64,000 nucleotides of DNA from Desulfurobacterium sp. TC5-1 (GCF_000421485.1 NZ_ATXC01000001.1:806001-870000), one strand, 5' to 3'. Counted from the first letter of the stretch, positions 27,339 to 37,357 are shown. Translations and numbers: made by a program. Notes: generated by a model not told the origin, from the sequence alone.

Positions 27339-28453
27339 AAATTGCACACATATCCGACAGCCACCTTGGATATGCACAGTACAACCTAATTGAACGGAAG
27401 GCAGACTTCTTTAAAGCTTTTGAACAGGCAATAGATAGAATCATAGAATCCAATGTTGACCTTGTAATACACACGGGAGACCTTTTTGAATCTCCACAAC
27501 CTGACATGACTTCTCTTTCAAAAGCGATAAAACAGTTTAAGAAGCTAAAAGAAAAAAGAATCCCCGTAGTTGCAATTACAGGGAATCACGACAGAACACT
27601 CAGAAAAGGGAAAATCCCACCGCAGAAAATCTTAGAAGATCTCGGACTGCTACAACTTATCTCACCTTACGGTGAAAAGGTTTTCGGCGACCTTTACATA
27701 GCAGGTATCCAGTTCATGCCTGGAAGCCATCTGAAAGAGTTATCTAAAAAAATCTTCCCTGAATTTTCTGAAAATGCAGTAAAACACAGATTCTCAATCT
27801 TTATGTTCCACCAGGGCATAGATACCTACCTTCCGTACGAAGGCGCAGCTGAAATGAGCATGTCTGACCTACCTGAAGGATTCACATACTATGCTGGTGG
27901 GCATATCCACAACTTTATTCACGAAACTAAAAGCTATTTCTTCAGCTACGCAGGTGTAACAGAATTTAGAACAGTAAAAGAGGCAGAAAGCACCAGCAGA
28001 GGATTTAACATAATAGATCTTGAAAAGAAGTCATTAGAGAGAATCAAACTTGAAAATTTAAGGGATTTCTTATCATTTACGATAGAGGAAGGAAAAGACG
28101 AGAACGTGAAACTGGAAGAAATAACAGAAAAGGCATCTGAATGTCCGATTCCTCCAATTGTAGTGATAAAGTACCTCTACACCGAAAAACCATTTTCAGA
28201 AACAACTGCCATCAAACGATTAAAAGAAAAAGCTCTAATAGTAAGAGTTCTTCAAAAAAACATTTCAGAAAAAGAGACAGAAAAACTTAAAAAGACAACA
28301 TCTATAGAAGAAATTGTAAGAAATTACTTTAAAGACCAGAGAAAATTTGTCCAGGATTTAAGCGTGGAATTGGCAACGTCTTCAACCGAACACACAGCAG
28401 AAATCCTCTTAAAGTTTTTAGAGGAGAAGACAGGATTAAAGATAACATTCTAA
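27335..28453 (+). CDS. SbcD/Mre11-like DNA repair exonuclease
   Basis: 372 residues from a TTG start with AAGGAG upstream. Metallophosphoesterase motifs of the Mre11/SbcD family are in order: [21 protein letters not shown] and, later, GGHIHNF with the metal-binding histidines. The C-terminal capping domain is poorly conserved. Such nucleases open DNA ends and hairpins, normally with an SbcC/Rad50 ATPase; none is in the window. It overlaps lpxD by 4 bases, so it is expressed with the outer-membrane operon. Exact orthology (SbcD versus YhaO-type) is not decided. Confidence 0.87.
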   Translation: MKIAHISDSHLGYAQYNLIERKADFFKAFEQAIDRIIESNVDLVIHTGDLFESPQPDMTSLSKAIKQFKKLKEKRIPVVAITGNHDRTLRKGKIPPQKILEDLGLLQLISPYGEKVFGDLYIAGIQFMPGSHLKELSKKIFPEFSENAVKHRFSIFMFHQGIDTYLPYEGAAEMSMSDLPEGFTYYAGGHIHNFIHETKSYFFSYAGVTEFRTVKEAESTSRGFNIIDLEKKSLERIKLENLRDFLSFTIEEGKDENVKLEEITEKASECPIPPIVVIKYLYTEKPFSETTAIKRLKEKALIVRVLQKNISEKETEKLKKTTSIEEIVRNYFKDQRKFVQDLSVELATSSTEHTAEILLKFLEEKTGLKITF

Positions 28454-29184
28454 CTTTCATAGAAGAAACACTTTTAGACATCCTTTCACCTGAATACTGT
28501 GCCGTATGTGGAAAGTTTCTCATTGGCAAGCACAGAAAAATCACCTGTGAAGAGTGCTGGAACATCCACATAAGACCGTTTTCAGGAAAAAAATGCGCGG
28601 TATGCGGATATCCCTTAAAACTTTCGCCAGGAAGCGAACCTCTTTGCAGAGATTGTTTCGAAAAAAGCAGAAAATTTGCTTTCTCTGGCGTATCGTATTT
28701 TGGACTCTACAAAGGTCTCCTTGAAATAGCTATCAAAACCTTCAAAATCGCAAAACGCCGGGAAATCGGAAAAGAGATCGGCCAAACGATATCCAACCAC
28801 CTAAAAAAATTTCTATCTGGAAATAAAATAGACATCATCATCCCTGTTCCCCTTCATCCTGAAGAACTAAAGGCAAGAGGTTTCAACCAGTGTCACTTAA
28901 TCCTGTCCGCTGCAAATGTTCCATTCATAGATGGCGTTGAAAAGAGATTCCATGGAAGAAAACAAGCTTTACTCTCAAAACAGGAAAGGAAAGAAAACGT
29001 TAAAGGACTATTTGCTGTAAAAGAAAATGTAATACCTCAAATAAAGGGAAAAAGGATATGCCTGTTTGACGATATATTTACCACAGGAAGCACCGTCAAC
29101 GAAATAGCACAAGAACTCATTAAAGCCGGTGCCGATGCCGTCTACGTTTACACAGTCGCACGCTCCATCAAAAAATCAAAATAG
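28435..29184 (+). CDS. comF: ComF-family phosphoribosyltransferase-like protein, probable ATT start
   Basis: Intact open frame of about 249 residues with the ComF layout: N-terminal zinc-finger cysteine pairs (about 22/25, 38/41, 54/57 and 72/75), the IIPVPLHPEELKARGFNQ motif, and a PRPP-binding ICLFDDIFTTGST near the end. ComF proteins help bring transforming DNA into the cytoplasm. No ATG, GTG, TTG or CTG occurs in frame between the upstream stop at 28330 and the first zinc-finger motifs. The best start is ATT at 28435, with GAGGAG 8 bases upstream inside the SbcD-like gene. ATT at 28447 is an alternative. With pilT/pilC and comM also present, natural competence is plausible. Confidence 0.85.
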   Translation: MKDNILTFIEETLLDILSPEYCAVCGKFLIGKHRKITCEECWNIHIRPFSGKKCAVCGYPLKLSPGSEPLCRDCFEKSRKFAFSGVSYFGLYKGLLEIAIKTFKIAKRREIGKEIGQTISNHLKKFLSGNKIDIIIPVPLHPEELKARGFNQCHLILSAANVPFIDGVEKRFHGRKQALLSKQERKENVKGLFAVKENVIPQIKGKRICLFDDIFTTGSTVNEIAQELIKAGADAVYVYTVARSIKKSK

Positions 29185-29219
29185 TATAATTTCTATAAAA
29201 CCTTTTAAGGGAGACAAAG

Positions 29220-29900
29220 ATGAAAAAAATAGGATACATTATAAGTGCTTTCTTATTCTTAGTTTTTGGAACAAAAGCAATAGCTTCCGCATATACAGGT
29301 TTTAAACCTCTAAAAAAAGGTGATTGGTCAAAATACACGATAATAAGTGAAGATGGAAAGAAAACAACACTAACCTACATATACGGCGGAAAAGAGAAAG
29401 TTAATGGAAAAACTATCAACATAGTGGAGTTTTCAGGAAGGTATGGAAAAAACATGGCAGGAATAATACAGCTGTGGCTTGATGAAAAAGACCAACCGGT
29501 CAAGACTATAATGAAAACACCAGACGGACAACTTATATGTTTTGCAGGTGGCTCAACGATGGGACCTCAGGTGCAGGAAAATCCACATACAAAGACACCG
29601 GAAAAGTTCAAACCGACAAGACCAAAAATTCACTTTGGAACATATAAAACACCAACAGGTAAAAAAGTTCCTGTAGCAATTTTCAAAACAGAAACCGGTG
29701 AAACATGGGTGAGTAGCAATGTTCCTTTTGGCATAGTTAAACAGGTAGAAAACGGCAGAGTGACAATGTACCTAAAAGATTTTGGAACAGGCAGAAAAAC
29801 AAAAATTCCTCTCGATGAAGCAAAAAGCTGCCAACCTTTCAACTTTCCAGGATTTCCAGGAATGGTGCCTCAAAACATACCAACCATTCCTCAATACTAA
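29220..29900 (+). CDS. Secreted protein of unknown function
   Basis: 226 residues with a clear signal peptide (about 1-23, ending KAIASA), no lipobox and no further membrane helix. The mature part is rich in Thr, Lys and Gly with short beta-strand-like stretches (GDWSKYTIISEDGKKTTLTY; VNGKTINIVEFSG), and the last 20 residues are Pro/Phe-rich. I do not recognise the family; the strand pattern suggests a small periplasmic beta-barrel or lipid-binding fold, but this is a guess. A GGGAG ribosome-binding site precedes the ATG. It sits between comF and the heptose adenylyltransferase gene, both on the same strand. Confidence 0.75.
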   Translation: MKKIGYIISAFLFLVFGTKAIASAYTGFKPLKKGDWSKYTIISEDGKKTTLTYIYGGKEKVNGKTINIVEFSGRYGKNMAGIIQLWLDEKDQPVKTIMKTPDGQLICFAGGSTMGPQVQENPHTKTPEKFKPTRPKIHFGTYKTPTGKKVPVAIFKTETGETWVSSNVPFGIVKQVENGRVTMYLKDFGTGRKTKIPLDEAKSCQPFNFPGFPGMVPQNIPTIPQY

Positions 29901-29933
29901 GGTATAATGGCCGTAAAAGATTGCGAGGAAACA

Positions 29934-30407
29934 ATGGCTCTACTATTCTCCAGCATTGAAGAATTGAAAGCGTTTGCCGAGAGAAAAAGAAAAGAAGGCA
30001 AAAAGATAGTATTTACAAATGGCTGCTTTGACATTATCCATGCAGGTCACATTGATTACCTTGAGAAGGCAAAATCCCTTGGCGATATTTTGATAATAGG
30101 TGTTAACAGTGACAGCTCAATTAAAAAAATAAAAGGCGACAAAAGACCAATAGTGCACCAGCAGTATAGAATACGGGTTCTTCAGGGTTTAAAAGCGGTT
30201 GATGGAATAATTGTTTTCAACGAAGAGACACCCTTAAACGTTATAAAAGCTCTAAAGCCTGACATCTTAGTTAAAGGTGCCGATTGGCCCCTTGAAAAGA
30301 TAGTAGGAAGGGAATACGCAAAAAAAGTTGAAAGGATAGAATTCGCCTACGATATATCTACATCAAAAATTATAGAAAAGGTTCTAAAAATTCACGGGTG
30401 CAAGTAA
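29934..30407 (+). CDS. rfaE2: D-glycero-beta-D-manno-heptose 1-phosphate adenylyltransferase (RfaE2/HldE C-domain type)
   Basis: 157 residues from the ATG at 29934, which has a GCGAGG ribosome-binding site; an in-frame ATG at 29907 would add nine residues. Nucleotidyltransferase motifs: [17 protein letters not shown] (the HxGH site) and a C-terminal [28 protein letters not shown] is characteristic of the stand-alone adenylyltransferase half of HldE. It makes ADP-heptose for the LPS inner core. The separate kinase (RfaE1) is not in the window. The downstream rplM has its own promoter. Confidence 0.92.
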   Translation: MALLFSSIEELKAFAERKRKEGKKIVFTNGCFDIIHAGHIDYLEKAKSLGDILIIGVNSDSSIKKIKGDKRPIVHQQYRIRVLQGLKAVDGIIVFNEETPLNVIKALKPDILVKGADWPLEKIVGREYAKKVERIEFAYDISTSKIIEKVLKIHGCK

Positions 30408-30417
30408 GAACAAAACC

Positions 30418-30446
30418 TTGACAAAACAGCAGCAGTATAGTAAATT
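30418..30446 (+). promoter_or_regulatory. Promoter of the rplM-rpsI operon
   Basis: Perfect -35 TTGACA (30418-30423), 17-base spacer and -10 TAAATT (30441-30446). It starts 10 bases after the previous gene and drives a roughly 55-base leader before rplM. Confidence 0.65.
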
Positions 30447-30467
30447 CCACCTGCCCGCTACATTTTC

Positions 30468-30488
30468 GGCGTTTTTGTTAAAAACGCC
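30468..30488 (+). promoter_or_regulatory. Perfect hairpin in the rplM leader
   Basis: GGCGTTTTT-GTT-AAAAACGCC, a 9-bp perfect stem with a 3-base loop, ends 8 bases before the GGAGG of rplM. No T-run follows, so it is not a classical terminator. It could be a binding or attenuation site for ribosomal-protein control. Confidence 0.5.
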
Positions 30489-30507
30489 AACTACCGGAGG
30501 ATTCAGA

Positions 30508-30936
30508 ATGAAAACCTTCATGCAGAAGAAGGAAGAGGTTAAAAGAGACTGGTACGTTGTTGATGCTACCGGAAAAACTCTTGGAAGACTTGCCTCTGAA
30601 ATTGCAAAGATACTCATAGGCAAGCACAAGCCCACTTACACACCCCACGTTGACGGTGGAGACTTCGTAGTTGTAGTAAACGCTGAGAAAATCTACGCCA
30701 GCGGTAAGAAGCTCAACCAGAAAATCTACTACAAGCACACCGGTTACTTTGGACATTTGAAAGAAAGAACTCTTAAAGACATGCTCAAAGAAAAGCCGGA
30801 AGAGGTAATCAAGATTGCCGTAAGGGGAATGCTCCCAAAGAATAAGCTTAGAGATAGGAGGATGAAGAGACTTAAAGTGTACGCAGGTCCAAACCATCCT
30901 CATGCTGCACAAAATCCTAAACCTCTTGAATTTTAA
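30508..30936 (+). CDS. rplM: Large ribosomal subunit protein uL13
   Basis: 142 residues from the ATG at 30508, which follows GGAGG by 7 bases. Conserved L13 motifs: [37 protein letters not shown], the [24 protein letters not shown] signature region, and a C-terminal HPHAAQNP. A structural protein of the 50S subunit and an early assembly factor. It pairs with rpsI, the usual bacterial order. Confidence 0.97.
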   Translation: MKTFMQKKEEVKRDWYVVDATGKTLGRLASEIAKILIGKHKPTYTPHVDGGDFVVVVNAEKIYASGKKLNQKIYYKHTGYFGHLKERTLKDMLKEKPEEVIKIAVRGMLPKNKLRDRRMKRLKVYAGPNHPHAAQNPKPLEF

Positions 30937-30947
30937 TGGAGGATTCA

Positions 30948-31343
30948 ATGGCTGAAATGAGATATTACGGAACTGGAAAGAGAAAAACGGCAATTGCAAG
31001 AGTCTGGATAATTCCTAACGGCTCTGGCAAGATCACCGTAAACAGACAAGATGCAAAAGACTACTTTGGAAGACTTGCTCTTCTTAAAATAATGGAACAA
31101 CCCTTTGACGTTACAGGAACAAACGGAAGATTTGATGTATGGTGCACGGTAAAAGGTGGAGGAAAGTCTGCTCAGGCAGATGCTGTTAAGTTTGGTATTG
31201 CCAAAGCACTATTGGCCTTCAACCCTGAATTAAGGCCAGTTCTTAAAAAAGCAGGATTCCTCACAAGAGACGCACGTATCAAAGAAAGGAAGAAGTACGG
31301 ACAGAGAGGCGCACGTGCAAGGTACCAGTGGTCAAAACGTTAA
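30948..31343 (+). CDS. rpsI: Small ribosomal subunit protein uS9
   Basis: 131 residues from the ATG at 30948 with GGAGG upstream. Motifs are [43 protein letters not shown] and the strongly basic C-terminus ending YQWSKR, whose terminal Lys-Arg reaches the ribosomal P site. It is 11 bases behind rplM. The argC frame begins 29 bases before its stop, an unusual coupling of a ribosomal gene to arginine synthesis. Confidence 0.97.
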   Translation: MAEMRYYGTGKRKTAIARVWIIPNGSGKITVNRQDAKDYFGRLALLKIMEQPFDVTGTNGRFDVWCTVKGGGKSAQADAVKFGIAKALLAFNPELRPVLKKAGFLTRDARIKERKKYGQRGARARYQWSKR

Positions 31344-32364
31344 GATATCTATTATCGGTGCTTCAGGATATACAGGGGCGGAGCTTCTCCGCCTTCTTTC
31401 TTTTCACCCGTTCGCAAACGTAGTCTCAGTAACATCCCGCCAGTTTGAAGGAAAAAGGATAAAGGATGTCTTTCCGCACCTTTCAAGAATGAAATTTGAA
31501 AATCTAAAATTTGAAAGCTACGAAAAAGAAAAAATTGCCGAAAAATCCGACGTTGTATTTTTATGTCTTCCTCACAAAACTGCATATCCAATAGTAAAAG
31601 AACTCTACGAAACAAAAAAGACACTTAAAATCATAGATTTCAGTGCCGATTTTAGATTTAAAAATCCGGAAATCTACGAAAAAACCTACGGCGTAAACCA
31701 CACGGCAAAAGAACTTTTTCAAAAAAGTGCATACGGACTTCCAGAAATCAACAGGGAAGAGATAAAGATAAAAAATGTCATTGCAAACCCGGGTTGCTAC
31801 CCTACAAGTGTAATATTGGGACTTTACCCTGCTAAGAAAGCAGGACTTGTAGAAACCTCTTTTCCTGTAATTGCTGACAGCAAATCCGGCTTAACCGGTG
31901 CAGGCAGAAAATCAACGTTAGACTTCACATTCTGCGAAGTAAATGAGTCTTTCAAAGCCTACGCCGTAGAAGGCCACAGACATGCACCTGAAATAGCGGA
32001 AAAGCTTGAAATTGAAAGTGTAAGATTTACACCTCATTTAATTCCTATGAACAGAGGAATTCTCTCTACCATATATTTCAAGACCCAAAGCTCAAAAGAG
32101 GAATTAAGAAGAGTCTATGAAGAGTTTTACAGTAACGAATACTTCATAAGACTTAGAGAAAAACCACCTAAAACCTCAGACGTTGCAGGAACAAACTTCT
32201 GCGACATTTACGTAACAAAAGATGAAAGTACAGGTCTGGGAATTGTGGTATCTGTAATAGACAATATTGGAAAAGGTGCTTCTGGACAGGCCGTTCAAAA
32301 CATGAACATTATCTGTGGCTTTCCTGAAACAACGGGTCTTGAGTTTCCAGGGAACTGGATATAA
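31315..32364 (+). CDS. argC: N-acetyl-gamma-glutamyl-phosphate reductase
   Basis: 349 residues from a GTG at 31315, which lies inside rpsI and has a GAGAGG ribosome-binding site 5 bases upstream. Motifs are the Rossmann [40 protein letters not shown] with the catalytic Cys, [10 protein letters not shown], and GHRHAPEI. Third step of arginine synthesis (NADPH reduction of acetylglutamyl phosphate). No in-frame start exists between the GTG and the Rossmann motif, which supports the overlapping start. Other arg genes are not in the window. Confidence 0.94.
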   Translation: MQGTSGQNVKISIIGASGYTGAELLRLLSFHPFANVVSVTSRQFEGKRIKDVFPHLSRMKFENLKFESYEKEKIAEKSDVVFLCLPHKTAYPIVKELYETKKTLKIIDFSADFRFKNPEIYEKTYGVNHTAKELFQKSAYGLPEINREEIKIKNVIANPGCYPTSVILGLYPAKKAGLVETSFPVIADSKSGLTGAGRKSTLDFTFCEVNESFKAYAVEGHRHAPEIAEKLEIESVRFTPHLIPMNRGILSTIYFKTQSSKEELRRVYEEFYSNEYFIRLREKPPKTSDVAGTNFCDIYVTKDESTGLGIVVSVIDNIGKGASGQAVQNMNIICGFPETTGLEFPGNWI

Positions 32365-32431
32365 GACTTCCTTTAACTCCCTCCACCGCATATCTTAATT
32401 ACAGAACAAAAATCCGTTCAAAGAGGTAACC

Positions 32432-33448
32432 ATGACTAAATTTATTGATAGAGCGAAAATTTACGTTAAAGGTGGCGACGGCGGAAACGGTTGTGTCGCT
32501 TTCAGAAGGGAGAAATTTGTTCCTAAAGGTGGTCCTGCAGGCGGTGACGGTGGAAGAGGCGGAAGTGTTATTCTGGTTGCAGATAGTGGTATGCACACAC
32601 TCCTCGACTTTAAATACAAGCGCCACTTTAAAGCAGAAAGGGGGAGACACGGCGAAGGAAACAAAAGAACGGGAAAAAGTGGTAAAGATTTAATAATAAA
32701 AGTCCCTGTCGGGACAGTAGTAAAAGACGCAGAGACCGGTGAGATAATAGGTGATCTGACAAAGGTCGGCGAAAAATTAGTCGTAGCAAGAGGTGGAAAA
32801 GGCGGTAGAGGTAACGCTGCTTTTGCAACACCGACACGTCAGGCCCCCGACTTTGCAGAGCCGGGAGAACCCGGAGAAGAAAGGTGGATAGAACTTGAAC
32901 TAAAACTCATTGCAGATGTCGGACTCATAGGATTCCCGAATGCCGGTAAATCAACATTCCTATCACGGATCACAGCTGCAAAACCAGAAATAGCCGATTA
33001 CCCATTTACCACTCTAAGGCCTATACTTGGCGTTGCAAAAGTTGACAACTTTTCTTTTGTTGTTGCTGACATTCCCGGACTCATAGAAGGGGCCCACGCC
33101 GGAAAAGGTCTTGGTCATGAATTCTTAAGACACGTTGAAAGGACAAAACTACTGCTACACCTGATAGATCTTTCAGATTTGACCAGGGAACCGGAAGAAG
33201 CCTTTGAAAAGATTAACAAAGAACTTAAACTTTACTCTCCAAAGCTTTCCGAAAAACCACAGATAGTTGTAGGAACAAAGATAGATGCAGTAACAGATAA
33301 ATCAAAAATAGAAAAGGCAAAAAGATACTTTGAAAGTAAAGGTTATCCCTTCTTTGCCATATCTTCAGTAACAGGTGAAGGCGTAACCGAACTTTTAAGG
33401 TTTGTCTCAGAAAAGGTTAAAGAACAGAAGAAGGAGAAGGAAATTTAA
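32432..33448 (+). CDS. obg: Obg/CgtA GTPase
   Basis: 338 residues. The glycine-rich Obg fold (about 1-158, with [20 protein letters not shown]) is followed by the G domain: G1 [10 protein letters not shown]3 [16 protein letters not shown], and a G4-like GTKID. It lacks the optional C-terminal OCT domain. Obg acts in 50S maturation and stress control. An AGAGG ribosome-binding site precedes the ATG. Its TAA stop overlaps the TAA stop of the convergent mscS-type gene on the other strand. Confidence 0.96.
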   Translation: MTKFIDRAKIYVKGGDGGNGCVAFRREKFVPKGGPAGGDGGRGGSVILVADSGMHTLLDFKYKRHFKAERGRHGEGNKRTGKSGKDLIIKVPVGTVVKDAETGEIIGDLTKVGEKLVVARGGKGGRGNAAFATPTRQAPDFAEPGEPGEERWIELELKLIADVGLIGFPNAGKSTFLSRITAAKPEIADYPFTTLRPILGVAKVDNFSFVVADIPGLIEGAHAGKGLGHEFLRHVERTKLLLHLIDLSDLTREPEEAFEKINKELKLYSPKLSEKPQIVVGTKIDAVTDKSKIEKAKRYFESKGYPFFAISSVTGEGVTELLRFVSEKVKEQKKEKEI

Positions 33449-33464
33449 CTGTCTTCTCCTTTTT
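33431..33464. terminator. Terminator hairpin spanning the obg and mscS-type gene ends
   Basis: AAGGAGAAG (33431-33439) pairs with CTTCTCCTT (33453-33461), loop of 13 bases, followed on the plus strand by a short T-run. The structure lies within the last codons of both convergent genes. Confidence 0.5.
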
Positions 33465-35121
33465 CAAACTTCTCAATCTCAACCTTGAGAGAGTTTTTAA
33501 ACCAGATATCGTTCTGCGGAAACGGTATTTCAACGCCGGCCTTTTTAAGTTCTCTCCACACGTTGTAGTAAAAACGGCTCCGTATCTCCTCTATTTTTAT
33601 ATCTCGCCGTATATCAATCCAGAAAGAGGCTATAAAGATAAGTGCACTATCTCCCAGCTCCCAGAACCAAACTGAAGGTCTTGGCGCCTTCAAAACACCA
33701 GGCATCTTCTCAAGAACAGAAAGAATAACCTTCCTAACCGTCTCAGGAGCAGAAGAGTAAGCAACACCAATGGGAATTCTCAACCTCACCAAAGGATCAT
33801 GATGGGAAAAGTTAACTATTGGAGAAGAGATAAAATTAGAATTAGGAATGGCTATCTCCACGCCGTCGTTTGTCCTTATTAAAGTTGAGAGAATACCTAT
33901 ATCCTCTATTTTACCGAAAACGTTCCTATCCCTATTACCAAGAGTTGGAACAGAAATTGGCAACTCTACAATGTCTCCAATCTTCAATTTCTTACTGAAA
34001 AGGAGAATAAAACCGCTCAAATAGTTATTCATGATCGTCTGAAGACCGAAACCGATACCAACACCTAAAGTACCTGCAACAGGTAGCAAAACCTTCCATG
34101 TAATACCGAGAGAGGACAAAACAACGATAAAAACAAACAAAATACCTATGTTAAAAATAAGTGCCTCTGCAGAACCACCCTCTATGCTTCTCCTCTCCTT
34201 AGGGAAATAAAGTTTTACAAGCTTTTTAAAAATGTTAAGGAGAGAGATAAGCAAGAACGCATAATAAACGGAAAGGACAATGTTATAAAGACTTATCCTC
34301 AAAAGGTCCGTCTCTATAAAATAGACATTCTTTAAAATTTTAAAAAATTTATCAATCCCAAAAAACTGTTCAAGAATGGCTTTCAAAACAACAATAAAAA
34401 GCAGAGTGACAAACAGTCTAAGATTTTTAATCAAAATAAGAGCATCTCTTTTCCTGAAAAAATGTTTTTCAAAGTAAGTAAAAGCATACTCCATACCCCT
34501 CGTTTCCAGAAAGCTGTAAAAAAGACTAACAATTGCAACCAGGCCTATACCTATCAAAGCCTTCATATCAAAAGCGATAAATCCTGAAAGCCAAAGGGCT
34601 GAAACGGTAATATAAAAAACAAGAAGGGCCGTAAAGGCTATGCTACGAAGCGTCCCTTTTAAGAGGGAAGATAGCGTCCCTATCAGCGGTAGAAAGGAAA
34701 GAACAACAAAAAACTTCTTTATAAAATAAAGAACATTCTCATCAAGCCTCAAAATGTTTAAATGGCTCAAAGTTGAAGTCAAAAATGCACAGACTAGGAA
34801 GAAAAATGTCATTATTCTGGGAAAGGAGGAAGCTTGTTCAGCTATAAAAACAGCTCTGGTGAGGTAAACAGAACCTATCAGGATTGAAAAATCTTCAAAT
34901 ATTAACTTTAAAATGTGGCTGGAAACTACTTTTGACAGCGAAAATCCCGCAACAAAAAAGAGAATGCCGCTTAAACTTTCAACAAGCGCTTTCAAAAACC
35001 TGTTTTCTATACGTTTTTGAACTAAAACCTTAATAAGCTGAATAAAGGCAAGCAGAGAAAGAGTAAAAGCAATAAGATAAATATCACCACCTGTAATCTC
35101 ATTCCTGTGAAAAAATAGCAT
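33445..35121 (-). CDS. MscS-family mechanosensitive ion channel with N-terminal membrane extension
   Basis: 558 residues. About nine hydrophobic segments in the first 350 residues precede the MscS core: the pore helix [24 protein letters not shown] (Gly/Ala-rich, about 345-370), then the beta domain with [25 protein letters not shown] and [13 protein letters not shown]. The C-terminal cage domain ends near residue 535. It would release solutes on hypo-osmotic shock. It is the third gene of the prmC-murA-mscS run, 8 bases after murA. Confidence 0.9.
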   Translation of the reverse strand: MLFFHRNEITGGDIYLIAFTLSLLAFIQLIKVLVQKRIENRFLKALVESLSGILFFVAGFSLSKVVSSHILKLIFEDFSILIGSVYLTRAVFIAEQASSFPRIMTFFFLVCAFLTSTLSHLNILRLDENVLYFIKKFFVVLSFLPLIGTLSSLLKGTLRSIAFTALLVFYITVSALWLSGFIAFDMKALIGIGLVAIVSLFYSFLETRGMEYAFTYFEKHFFRKRDALILIKNLRLFVTLLFIVVLKAILEQFFGIDKFFKILKNVYFIETDLLRISLYNIVLSVYYAFLLISLLNIFKKLVKLYFPKERRSIEGGSAEALIFNIGILFVFIVVLSSLGITWKVLLPVAGTLGVGIGFGLQTIMNNYLSGFILLFSKKLKIGDIVELPISVPTLGNRDRNVFGKIEDIGILSTLIRTNDGVEIAIPNSNFISSPIVNFSHHDPLVRLRIPIGVAYSSAPETVRKVILSVLEKMPGVLKAPRPSVWFWELGDSALIFIASFWIDIRRDIKIEEIRSRFYYNVWRELKKAGVEIPFPQNDIWFKNSLKVEIEKFEKGEDS

Positions 35122-35129
35122 TCAGTACC

Positions 35130-36398
35130 TCAATAAGGTCTATCACTTTTTACTCTCTCTATATCAGCACCAAGTGCTGACAACTTCTTTTCAAGATTCT
35201 CATAGCCTCTCTCAAGGTGGTATATCCTGTAAATTTCTGTCGTATTTTCGGCAGCAAGTCCGGCAACCACAAGGGAAGCACTTGCCCTGAGATCAGTAGC
35301 CATAACCTTTGCACCTATAAGTTTCTCCACTCCCCTAACAACAGCGGCATTTCCCTCTATTTTTATATCTGCTCCAAGTCGCTGAAGCTCAAGAACGTGC
35401 TGAAATCTATTTTCAAATATAGTCTCTTTTATGATAGAAACACCGTCTGCAAGGCACATGGCAGCCATAAACTGAGCCTGCATGTCAGTTGGAAATCCCG
35501 GATAAACCTCCGTAGTGATGTCAGTTCCAACCAGCCTGCCATTGCTTTTAACAAAAACGGTCATCTCATCAACCTTTTCAATAGTGACACCTGCATCCTT
35601 AAATTTATCAATCACAGCTCCTAAAACATCATAAGGGAACTCTTCTATTACAAGTTCACCACCGGCAGCCGCAACGCAGGCAACAAATGTTCCTGCTTCA
35701 ATCCTATCAGGCATAACCGTATAGTCTATAGTCCCTATAGATTCAACACCTTCAACTTCTATCGTGTCGGTTCCCTCTCCCTCTATAACCGCACCTGCTT
35801 TTCTCAAAGCACAAGCAAGGTCAACAATTTCAGGTTCCTTTGCAGCATTCCTTATCACGGTCTTTCCCTTGGCTAAAACTGCTGCCATCAAAAGATTTTC
35901 CGTACCCCCAACAGTGGGAAAGTCAAAAACAACTTCAGCACCTTTAAGTCCACCCGGTGCAACAGCATTTATGTAACCGTGTTCTATCCTTATATCAGCT
36001 CCAAGCTTTGAAAGGGCTTTAAGATGAAGGTCAACCGGCCTGGCACCTATTGCACAACCACCTGGCAGAGAAACCCTTGCCTTTCCAAATCTTGCAAGAA
36101 GAGGACCAAGTGTAAGGACGGAAGCCCTCATAGTTCTAACAAGCTCATAGTCTGCTTCCGTCTTTATGTTAGTTCCCTTAGCAACCTTCAACCTATTTCC
36201 TTCAAACTCTGCTTCAAATCCCATATCTGTCAGCAGTGAAATAGCTGTTCTGGTATCTCTTAAGTCAGGAACGTTCGAAATAACAGCATCTTCTGTTAAA
36301 ATAGCAGCAAAAATAATGGGAAGACTTGCATTTTTTGAACCTGAAACCCTAACCTTCCCCTTTAACGGTTTTCCACCTTTTATAACAAATTTATACAT
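35130..36398 (-). CDS. murA: UDP-N-acetylglucosamine 1-carboxyvinyltransferase
   Basis: 422 residues, exactly family size. First committed step of peptidoglycan synthesis: transfer of enolpyruvate from PEP to UDP-GlcNAc. Catalytic Cys115 is in LPGGCAIGARPVDLHL, and the N-terminal GGKPLKGKVRVSGSKNASLP and the FPTDMQAQFMA motif are typical. Cys at the active site (not Asp) predicts fosfomycin sensitivity (inference). Starts 3 bases after the prmC stop. Confidence 0.97.
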   Translation of the reverse strand: MYKFVIKGGKPLKGKVRVSGSKNASLPIIFAAILTEDAVISNVPDLRDTRTAISLLTDMGFEAEFEGNRLKVAKGTNIKTEADYELVRTMRASVLTLGPLLARFGKARVSLPGGCAIGARPVDLHLKALSKLGADIRIEHGYINAVAPGGLKGAEVVFDFPTVGGTENLLMAAVLAKGKTVIRNAAKEPEIVDLACALRKAGAVIEGEGTDTIEVEGVESIGTIDYTVMPDRIEAGTFVACVAAAGGELVIEEFPYDVLGAVIDKFKDAGVTIEKVDEMTVFVKSNGRLVGTDITTEVYPGFPTDMQAQFMAAMCLADGVSIIKETIFENRFQHVLELQRLGADIKIEGNAAVVRGVEKLIGAKVMATDLRASASLVVAGLAAENTTEIYRIYHLERGYENLEKKLSALGADIERVKSDRPY

Positions 36399-36401
36399 TT
36401 T

Positions 36402-37256
36402 TCACTCCTTTTTAAAACCTACGATAATCCTGTCTTTCCCTGAAAGATCTTTAAAAATCTTAATAGTGCTAAAACCTGCTCTTTCAAATATATCTCTAAC
36501 CTTTTCTGACTGCCCTTCCCCAAATTCAACCGCCAAAAATCCTTCCGGTTCAAGTTTGTCAAACGACTGAAAAGCAAGACGTTCTATAACTTCTGTTCCC
36601 TTTTTACCTGCGTAGAGGGCAACTGACGGTTCAAACATTTTAACGCTGCTCTCAACCCGCCTATCAGAATAAGCTATGTAGGGTGGATTAGAGACAACTG
36701 CAGAAAATTTTCCTTCTACTCCTTCCAGCAAATCCGCCTTTAAAAACTTAACCTTGCAACCGTGTAATTCTGCATTTTCAACGGCAACATCAAGAGCTTT
36801 TCTGGAAATATCCGTAGCAAAAAACTCCGCATCTTTTTTAAGCAGCTTTGCAATTGAGATGATTATGCAACCACTTCCCGTTCCGACATCAACAATTTTA
36901 AGCGTTTCTTTCGACATTGATTTAAGCAGTTCAACACTCTTTTCAACTAAAAGCTCCGTTTCTGGACGGGGAATCAAAACGGCAGGTGTCACTTTAAACC
37001 TAAATCCAAAAAACTCTTTTTCTCCAGTGATATAGGCAACCGGTTCACCTTTAACCCGCCGCTTTATAAGCTGACGGTAAGCCTCCACCTCTTCCGCCGA
37101 AAGGGGTCTATCGTAGGCAGTATAAATTTTAACCCTATTATCCCATCCCAATAAACAACACATAAGAAGTTCTGCATCAAGGCGAGGTGACGGAATTCCT
37201 CTCTCAGACAGAATTTCAGAAGCTCTTTTAACAAGTGTCATAACTGTCCATTTCAT
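36402..37256 (-). CDS. prmC: Release factor N5-glutamine methyltransferase
   Basis: 284 residues. SAM-binding motif IVDVGTGSGCIIISIA and the catalytic NPPYIAYSD motif define PrmC/HemK, which methylates the GGQ glutamine of release factors. The N-terminal helical domain includes RLDAELLMCCLLG and EPVAYITGEKEFFGFRF. The ATG at 37256 has no clear ribosome-binding site and a TATAAT lies only 8 bases upstream, so a nearly leaderless message is possible; an ATG at 37241 is an alternative. First gene of the prmC-murA-mscS run; prfA, its usual neighbour, is absent. Confidence 0.92.
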   Translation of the reverse strand: MKWTVMTLVKRASEILSERGIPSPRLDAELLMCCLLGWDNRVKIYTAYDRPLSAEEVEAYRQLIKRRVKGEPVAYITGEKEFFGFRFKVTPAVLIPRPETELLVEKSVELLKSMSKETLKIVDVGTGSGCIIISIAKLLKKDAEFFATDISRKALDVAVENAELHGCKVKFLKADLLEGVEGKFSAVVSNPPYIAYSDRRVESSVKMFEPSVALYAGKKGTEVIERLAFQSFDKLEPEGFLAVEFGEGQSEKVRDIFERAGFSTIKIFKDLSGKDRIIVGFKKE

Positions 37257-37357
37257 GGTGAAATTATACCCTACTTATAGAAGTTAAAACATCTTATAAT
37301 TGATGTGGTTTTTTAAAACAACGAACGGATGACAGAAGGTGCTAAATATGATTTTCC

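Noticed and set aside
26847-27377. 176-codon minus-strand frame
   Set aside because: Antisense to the hexapeptide repeats of lpxD; its Tyr/Cys/Phe-rich periodicity is a mirror of those repeats.
28435-29184. comF as a pseudogene
   Set aside because: The start is unusual but the frame is uninterrupted, all motifs are present and a good ribosome-binding site precedes the ATT.
29185-29191. TATAAT before the secreted-protein gene as a promoter
   Set aside because: No acceptable -35 lies 16-18 bases upstream; such hexamers are common in AT-rich DNA.
29903-29910. TATAAT before the heptose adenylyltransferase gene as a promoter
   Set aside because: Again no -35 element, and the hexamer overlaps the stop region of the previous gene and a possible start codon.
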